A DNA stretch of 64,000 bases, taken from NCBI GenBank assembly GCA_963770765.1, contig CAVYQS010000007.1, positions 248,001 to 312,000 of the forward strand, written 5' to 3'. The stretch's first letter is position 1. The number at the start of each line of letters is the position of its first letter. Source of the stretch: CAVPCY01 sp963770765. GTDB taxonomy: Bacteria > Actinomycetota > Coriobacteriia > Anaerosomatales > PHET01. The notes under the pieces are model-generated. The model had not been told where the DNA came from and ran no database searches. It saw nothing but the letters and a program-made list of their open reading frames with translations. Positions 60,268 to 64,000 of the stretch are shown here, one piece after another. Made by a program: the position numbers and the translations under genes.

Positions 60268-61926
60268 ATGAGCAGCGGCATCACCGACATAGACCGGCGC
60301 GAACGCGTCGACGCCTTGGTGGCCCAGGCTCGTGCCTTGCGGTACTTCGACTACGAACGGCTGGGTACGCTGGCCGAGCAGGCCTTCGATCTCGCCACCG
60401 AGACCGACTGCAACGGCGAACAGTACGCCCATGGCATCGCTTCGGCGCTGGGGTTGCTCGCGCACCGCAACTGCGTGCAAGGCGAATGGGGCCAAACCCT
60501 GACGCAGGCGACTCAGGCACTGGCGATTCTCGAACCCGGTGAGCCGAGTCTCGCGCTCGGCGAGGTCTACGAGGCGCTGGGCTGGACCCACTACCACATG
60601 GGAGACTACGTCCGCGCGCTCGACTTCCTCATGAGGGCACTCGATGTCGCCGAACGGCTCGAAGAACGCAACCTGCAGGCGTTCGCGCTCGACCGCATCG
60701 CGGCGGTTCACGCGTCAGCGGGGCATCCTGAGATCGGGCGGACCACGCACGAGCGCTCCCTGGAGATGCACCGGGAGCTCGGTGACGAGCTGGGCGAGGC
60801 GCTCGCGCTCAACAACATCGCCTACTCCTATATGGATCTCGACGACCTCGAGCATGCTCGCACCTGCGCCCGCGCCTCTCAACGCTACTGCGAGCGTTCC
60901 GGGAACCTCTATCTGCACATGGGCGTCTACGACACGCTTGCCGAGATCAGCATCTTGGACGGAGACCTCGACTCCGCCGAGAAGTACTCCCGGCTCGGCC
61001 TCTCCATGGCCCGGAAGTGCGGGTCGGTGCCGGACGAGGCCAACGCCATGCTCACCCTCGGACGCATCGGTCGTCTGCGCGGGCGCTACGACGAGGCCAT
61101 CGCTGCCACCCAGGCCGCTCTCGCGGTCGCCGAGGACCGAGGCCGTTTCGTGGAGCGCTACACGTGTCACGAGCTGCTCTCGGAGATCTACGAAGCGAAA
61201 GGCGACCACGGCGCCGCTCTCGAGCACTTCAAGGAGTTTCACCACCTGAAGGAGGCGCGGGCCGACGGAGAGACGCAGAGCCGCCTGACGAACCTTCAGG
61301 TGCAGAACCAGGTATCGAGCGCCATGAAGGACGCCGAGATCATGCGGCTGCGAAACCTCGCCCTCGAACGCGAGGTGGAGGAGCGTAGGATCGCGCAGGC
61401 GACGCTCGAAGCGCGCGCGTCGCTCGACCCGCTCACGGGCCTGTTCAACCGGGCGCACCTCTCGGCGCTGTCCGAGGAGCTCCGGCTGTTGTCGACCGCC
61501 GACCATCCCCTGGCGCTGCTCCTGCTCGACATCGACCACTTCAAACAGGTCAACGATGCCTACGGACACCTCGCGGGGGACCATGTGCTCGTGTCGATCG
61601 CACGTATCCTGCGCGACAATGCCCGTGAGACCGACATCCCCTGCCGCTTCGGCGGCGACGAGTTCCTCCTCGTGATGGACGGCATGGACTCCGCGGCTGC
61701 CACTGCCGTCGCCGAGCGGCTGCGTCGCGCCGTGGCGGCTGCCGACATCCGCTTCGGCGACCGGAGCATGTCGATCACGATCAGCGCGGGGGTCGCCGCC
61801 CTCGAGTCAGGGCACGCGCTCGATCTGAGGGCGCTCATGAGCCGCGCGGACCTCGCACTCTACAACGCGAAGCACTCGGGACGGAACCGGATCGTGACCG
61901 CGGACATCCTCGCGGGGCAGCACTGA
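60268..61926 (+). CDS. TPR-repeat GGDEF diguanylate cyclase
   Basis: This 552-residue soluble protein has six or so tetratricopeptide repeats over residues 20-350 (for example YEALGWTHYHMGDYVRALDF), a coiled-coil linker (about 355-395) and a GGDEF domain (about 400-545) with FGGDEF (461-466) and an intact RETD inhibition site. It should make c-di-GMP, with the TPR part mediating partner binding or dimer control. GAAAGG precedes the ATG at 60268. It is probably co-transcribed with the thioesterase gene. Confidence 0.93.
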   Translation: MSSGITDIDRRERVDALVAQARALRYFDYERLGTLAEQAFDLATETDCNGEQYAHGIASALGLLAHRNCVQGEWGQTLTQATQALAILEPGEPSLALGEVYEALGWTHYHMGDYVRALDFLMRALDVAERLEERNLQAFALDRIAAVHASAGHPEIGRTTHERSLEMHRELGDELGEALALNNIAYSYMDLDDLEHARTCARASQRYCERSGNLYLHMGVYDTLAEISILDGDLDSAEKYSRLGLSMARKCGSVPDEANAMLTLGRIGRLRGRYDEAIAATQAALAVAEDRGRFVERYTCHELLSEIYEAKGDHGAALEHFKEFHHLKEARADGETQSRLTNLQVQNQVSSAMKDAEIMRLRNLALEREVEERRIAQATLEARASLDPLTGLFNRAHLSALSEELRLLSTADHPLALLLLDIDHFKQVNDAYGHLAGDHVLVSIARILRDNARETDIPCRFGGDEFLLVMDGMDSAAATAVAERLRRAVAAADIRFGDRSMSITISAGVAALESGHALDLRALMSRADLALYNAKHSGRNRIVTADILAGQH

Positions 61927-61927
61927 G

Positions 61928-61962
61928 GCCCGGGGGCCGCCCAGCCGGGGATCCACCCGGGC
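61928..61962. terminator. Bidirectional hairpin between the GGDEF and GH26 genes
   Basis: GCCCGGG (61928-61934) pairs with CCCGGGC (61956-61962) over a GC-rich loop, between two convergent genes. It has no T tract and is only a candidate. Confidence 0.35.
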
Positions 61963-61970
61963 AGATGCGA

Positions 61971-63287
61971 CTAGCGCACGACCACCTTGATCGTCCGTGA
62001 TGTCGCGGGCTTGCGGCGGTAGTCGCCGAAGTAACGGACGCGGAAACGGTACGTCCCCTTGCGTCCGGGCTTGAACTTGTAGCGCCACGCGGTCCCCGAG
62101 AGTGTGCGCGAGGAACTCAACGCCCACGTCTTCGAGCCCGGCTTCTTGACCTCCACGCGCACTCTGTCGCCGGACCGTCCCGCCCGCATGGATCCGGAGA
62201 GCGTGAACGCCTTCTTGCGCTTCGTCGTCTTCTTGCTCGACTTGATCGTGACGGAGTTGGCGGTCTTGTTGATCCAGTGATAGCCCGAGGACGCGGCAAC
62301 GAAGGCCTGGCGGCTCGCAGAACTCGAATCGATGCGCCAGTCACGGTCCTTGTTGGAGTTGAACCACACGACACCGACGATCCGGGGGAACTTCCGCGGG
62401 ATCACCTCGAACATATCCGATATCCACGTGGCCTTGTCGCCGCCGGTGGCGGTGCAGCCCGTCTCGGCCACGATGATCGGCTTGGCGGGTGAGAGCGCGG
62501 CGACCTCCCTGTAGGCACCCGTGTAGAGGCTCTCGAACGTGTTCCAGTTCCTCCCGCCGATGGCTCCGAAGTTGAAGCCATCGAGCGCCATGATGTCGAC
62601 GTAGGCCTCCCCCGGCCAGTACGCCTTGATCGGCGGGGAAGTCCCCCACGGGATGCTGTGGATGTTGGGAGACCACACGAACAGGACGTTGGTCGCGCCC
62701 TCCTGGATGAACAGGCTCCGGATGTGCCTCCATGCAGCGATGCTCTTCTGAGGCGTGTTGCCGTTGACCGTCCCGCACCACGGATACCAGTTACCGTTCA
62801 TCTCGTGGAACGGACGCAGCCATATGGGGCCACCGTAGGCCCTCGCATCCCGAGCGTACTGGCGCAGGTAGGAGTCCATGGTGCCCGCGGTGATGGCGTC
62901 CATGCTGTACTTCGACTGGTTGACGCCCTTGCCCGGTTCCCAGATCTCCAGCGTGATCAGCGGAACGGTGCCGCGCGCGCGAACACGCCCGGCCCACGTC
63001 GCGTTGAACCCCGAGGACACATCGGTGTAGTAGCTCGACACCTTCGCACGCGCACGAGCGGACCACTCGGTATCCGCGAGCGGCGTGATGCTCGACGGGG
63101 TTCCGGGCTGGTAGAAACCGATCCAGCGCCGGGACGGCTTGGTGGCCGCAGCGCTCGAGGCGATGTCCGTGGCGGCGGCTGCGTACGCCGTAGCCTCAGA
63201 CGCCGAGGCCACGTCGCGCGGCGGGGCGACGATGCCCGAGAACAGAAGTGAGATGCCGAGCGCGGCGGTGAGTAGCCTGCTGCGCAT
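61971..63287 (-). CDS. Secreted GH26-type beta-mannanase/endoglucanase-like glycoside hydrolase
   Basis: This 438-residue exported protein has a signal peptide (about 1-26) and a GH26 domain (about 50-330) with WIGFYQPGTPSSI at its start, the acid/base glutamate in WLRPFHEMNGNWYPW and the nucleophile glutamate in IIVAETGCT. A basic C-terminal domain of about 100 residues ends in SRTIKVVVR and resembles the surface domains of the subtilase and PPC protein in this window. It probably cleaves a beta-linked polysaccharide outside the cell. GGAGG precedes the ATG at 63287 by 9 nt. Confidence 0.87.
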   Translation of the reverse strand: MRSRLLTAALGISLLFSGIVAPPRDVASASEATAYAAAATDIASSAAATKPSRRWIGFYQPGTPSSITPLADTEWSARARAKVSSYYTDVSSGFNATWAGRVRARGTVPLITLEIWEPGKGVNQSKYSMDAITAGTMDSYLRQYARDARAYGGPIWLRPFHEMNGNWYPWCGTVNGNTPQKSIAAWRHIRSLFIQEGATNVLFVWSPNIHSIPWGTSPPIKAYWPGEAYVDIMALDGFNFGAIGGRNWNTFESLYTGAYREVAALSPAKPIIVAETGCTATGGDKATWISDMFEVIPRKFPRIVGVVWFNSNKDRDWRIDSSSASRQAFVAASSGYHWINKTANSVTIKSSKKTTKRKKAFTLSGSMRAGRSGDRVRVEVKKPGSKTWALSSSRTLSGTAWRYKFKPGRKGTYRFRVRYFGDYRRKPATSRTIKVVVR

Positions 63288-63354
63288 TGATGAGTACCTC
63301 CGAGACGCGACCTCTTGGCCGCTTGCCCGCGAACACGGGCGGCCGTGCGCGGTC

Positions 63355-63391
63355 CTCATCTCAAGATGAGCCGCCTGACAGTACAACTGTC
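63355..63391 (-). promoter_or_regulatory. Two perfect dyads upstream of the GH26 gene
   Basis: CTCATCTCAAGATGAG (63355-63370, 7-bp arms) and GACAGTACAACTGTC (63377-63391, 6-bp arms) lie 68-104 bp before the GH26 start. On the minus strand TACTGT (63378-63383) inside the second could be the -10. They may be operators of a substrate-responsive regulator. The rest of the 184-bp gap shows nothing clear. Confidence 0.45.
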
Positions 63392-63471
63392 CCAGCGTAC
63401 CACCGTGTGGGTGTTCCGGGCGAGCGCGGTGATGCGGGTCACATCACTCCAGCCCCCCCACCCCCGCCGAT

Positions 63472-63936
63472 TCAGAACAGCGACAGGCCCCTGGCGACAC
63501 CTTCTGAGACCCCCCAGACGATGCCCCACGCGATCGTCACACCGATCGCAACGCCCAGAAAGGCGCGGTGCCATTCGATGTCGAGCAACCAAGCAGCTGC
63601 GGAGCCCGAGTACGCTCCCGTGCCCGGCAGCGGGACCGCCACGAAGACCGCGAGGCCGAGTAGTCCGTACTTGTCGACCAGCGGCCGTGCCTTCTCGCGA
63701 GCGTGCTCGAGCTTTCGGTGCAGCCACGTGCCCTCGGGGATGTGCTGATAGACCCACTGCAAGATGAAGTAGGTGGGGAAGAAGACCAGGATATTGGCGA
63801 TGAGGATGAGCGGCATGTAGAGCCGGTCGCCCTGCTGCACGGCCCAAGGCACCGCCCCCCGCAGCTCGATCCAGGGCACCATGGCCAAGACGACGTACTT
63901 GAGGTAGGGGGGAAGGGACGCTACCAGTTCCTCCAC
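63472..63936 (-). CDS. Small multidrug-export-type membrane protein (COG2426)
   Basis: This 154-residue protein has four hydrophobic helices and the family segments LAMVPWIELRGAVPWAVQQG near the N terminus and VAVPLPGTGAYSGSAAAWLL in the middle, the latter with the conserved PLPGTGA loop. The family (Sm_multidrug_ex) is annotated as a putative export protein, without a defined substrate. Translation starts at GTG 63936. The last 64 bp of the window hold only its upstream region. Confidence 0.88.
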   Translation of the reverse strand: MEELVASLPPYLKYVVLAMVPWIELRGAVPWAVQQGDRLYMPLILIANILVFFPTYFILQWVYQHIPEGTWLHRKLEHAREKARPLVDKYGLLGLAVFVAVPLPGTGAYSGSAAAWLLDIEWHRAFLGVAIGVTIAWGIVWGVSEGVARGLSLF

Positions 63937-64000
63937 GATCGATACCTGCCTTCGAGGTCGTGTTTCCGGACCCCACTGTATTCATTCGCGGGTCGAACCG

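Overview
The window is 64 kb of uniformly GC-rich, gene-dense DNA from what looks like an anaerobic or facultatively anaerobic member of the Actinomycetota, most likely Coriobacteriia or one of its uncultured relatives. This rests on four things. Protein families typical of actinobacteria are present (a UPF0182 membrane protein, a TipAS-type MerR regulator, an ECF-type QueT, and leaderless-looking TANNNT-N6/7-ATG/GTG starts). Genes of anaerobic metabolism are present ([NiFe]-hydrogenase maturation, pyruvate:ferredoxin oxidoreductase, class III ribonucleotide reductase, a sensory hydrogenase-like protein). A short bacterial-type SRP RNA is present. No rRNA, tRNA, insertion sequence, phage or CRISPR array was seen, so this is a housekeeping stretch of chromosome.

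Layout. 0-5.4 kb: end of a hyp operon (hypD, hypE), a HAD phosphatase, an EamA transporter, pgi and a phosphodiesterase. 5.4-13.9 kb, mostly minus strand: a LytTR response regulator, flavodoxin, an orphan type IV prepilin, GNAT, TauE, a glycosyltransferase, a DsbA-like protein, the radical SAM enzyme AmrS and a fusion of a sensory [FeFe]-hydrogenase-like module to a GGDEF domain. 13.9-23.2 kb: queT, a PocR/HD-GYP protein, a two-component system, asd-lysC and a second HD-GYP protein. 23.4-26.5 kb: porGDAB. 26.7-29.6 kb: dnaX-ybaB-recR and the SRP RNA gene. 29.8-33.6 kb: a baeRF-led operon. 33.6-41.9 kb: cls, an RhlE helicase, two secreted proteins (subtilase and PPC protein), a glycosyltransferase, AlkD and a small HAD. 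41.9-52.8 kb: a PadR-controlled ABC exporter, further ABC/GNAT genes, small membrane, zinc-ribbon and lipoprotein genes, a TipAS regulator, hemerythrin and a PASTA protein. 53-58.9 kb: UPF0182 and the anaerobic ribonucleotide reductase locus with its leader. 59-64 kb: YdeI-like, thioesterase, TPR-GGDEF, GH26 and a small export protein.

Functional themes. Cyclic di-GMP signalling is dense: two diguanylate cyclases with intact GGDEF and RxxD inhibition sites and two HD-GYP phosphodiesterases, one cyclase being coupled to an iron-sulfur/H-cluster-like sensor. The anaerobic ribonucleotide reductase locus is the most informative region. Its glycyl-radical segment is encoded by a separate 60-residue gene, and the operon is preceded by a sigma70-type promoter overlapped by NrdR-like boxes and by a full cobalamin riboswitch, implying that class III reductase is shut off when adenosylcobalamin, and so presumably a class II enzyme, is available.

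Sequence quality. porA carries four single-base insertions 140-151 bp apart, and an FtsX-type permease carries one; removing them restores full-length proteins. These are more likely sequence errors than real pseudogenes. Start codons were chosen from Shine-Dalgarno spacing or conserved N termini.
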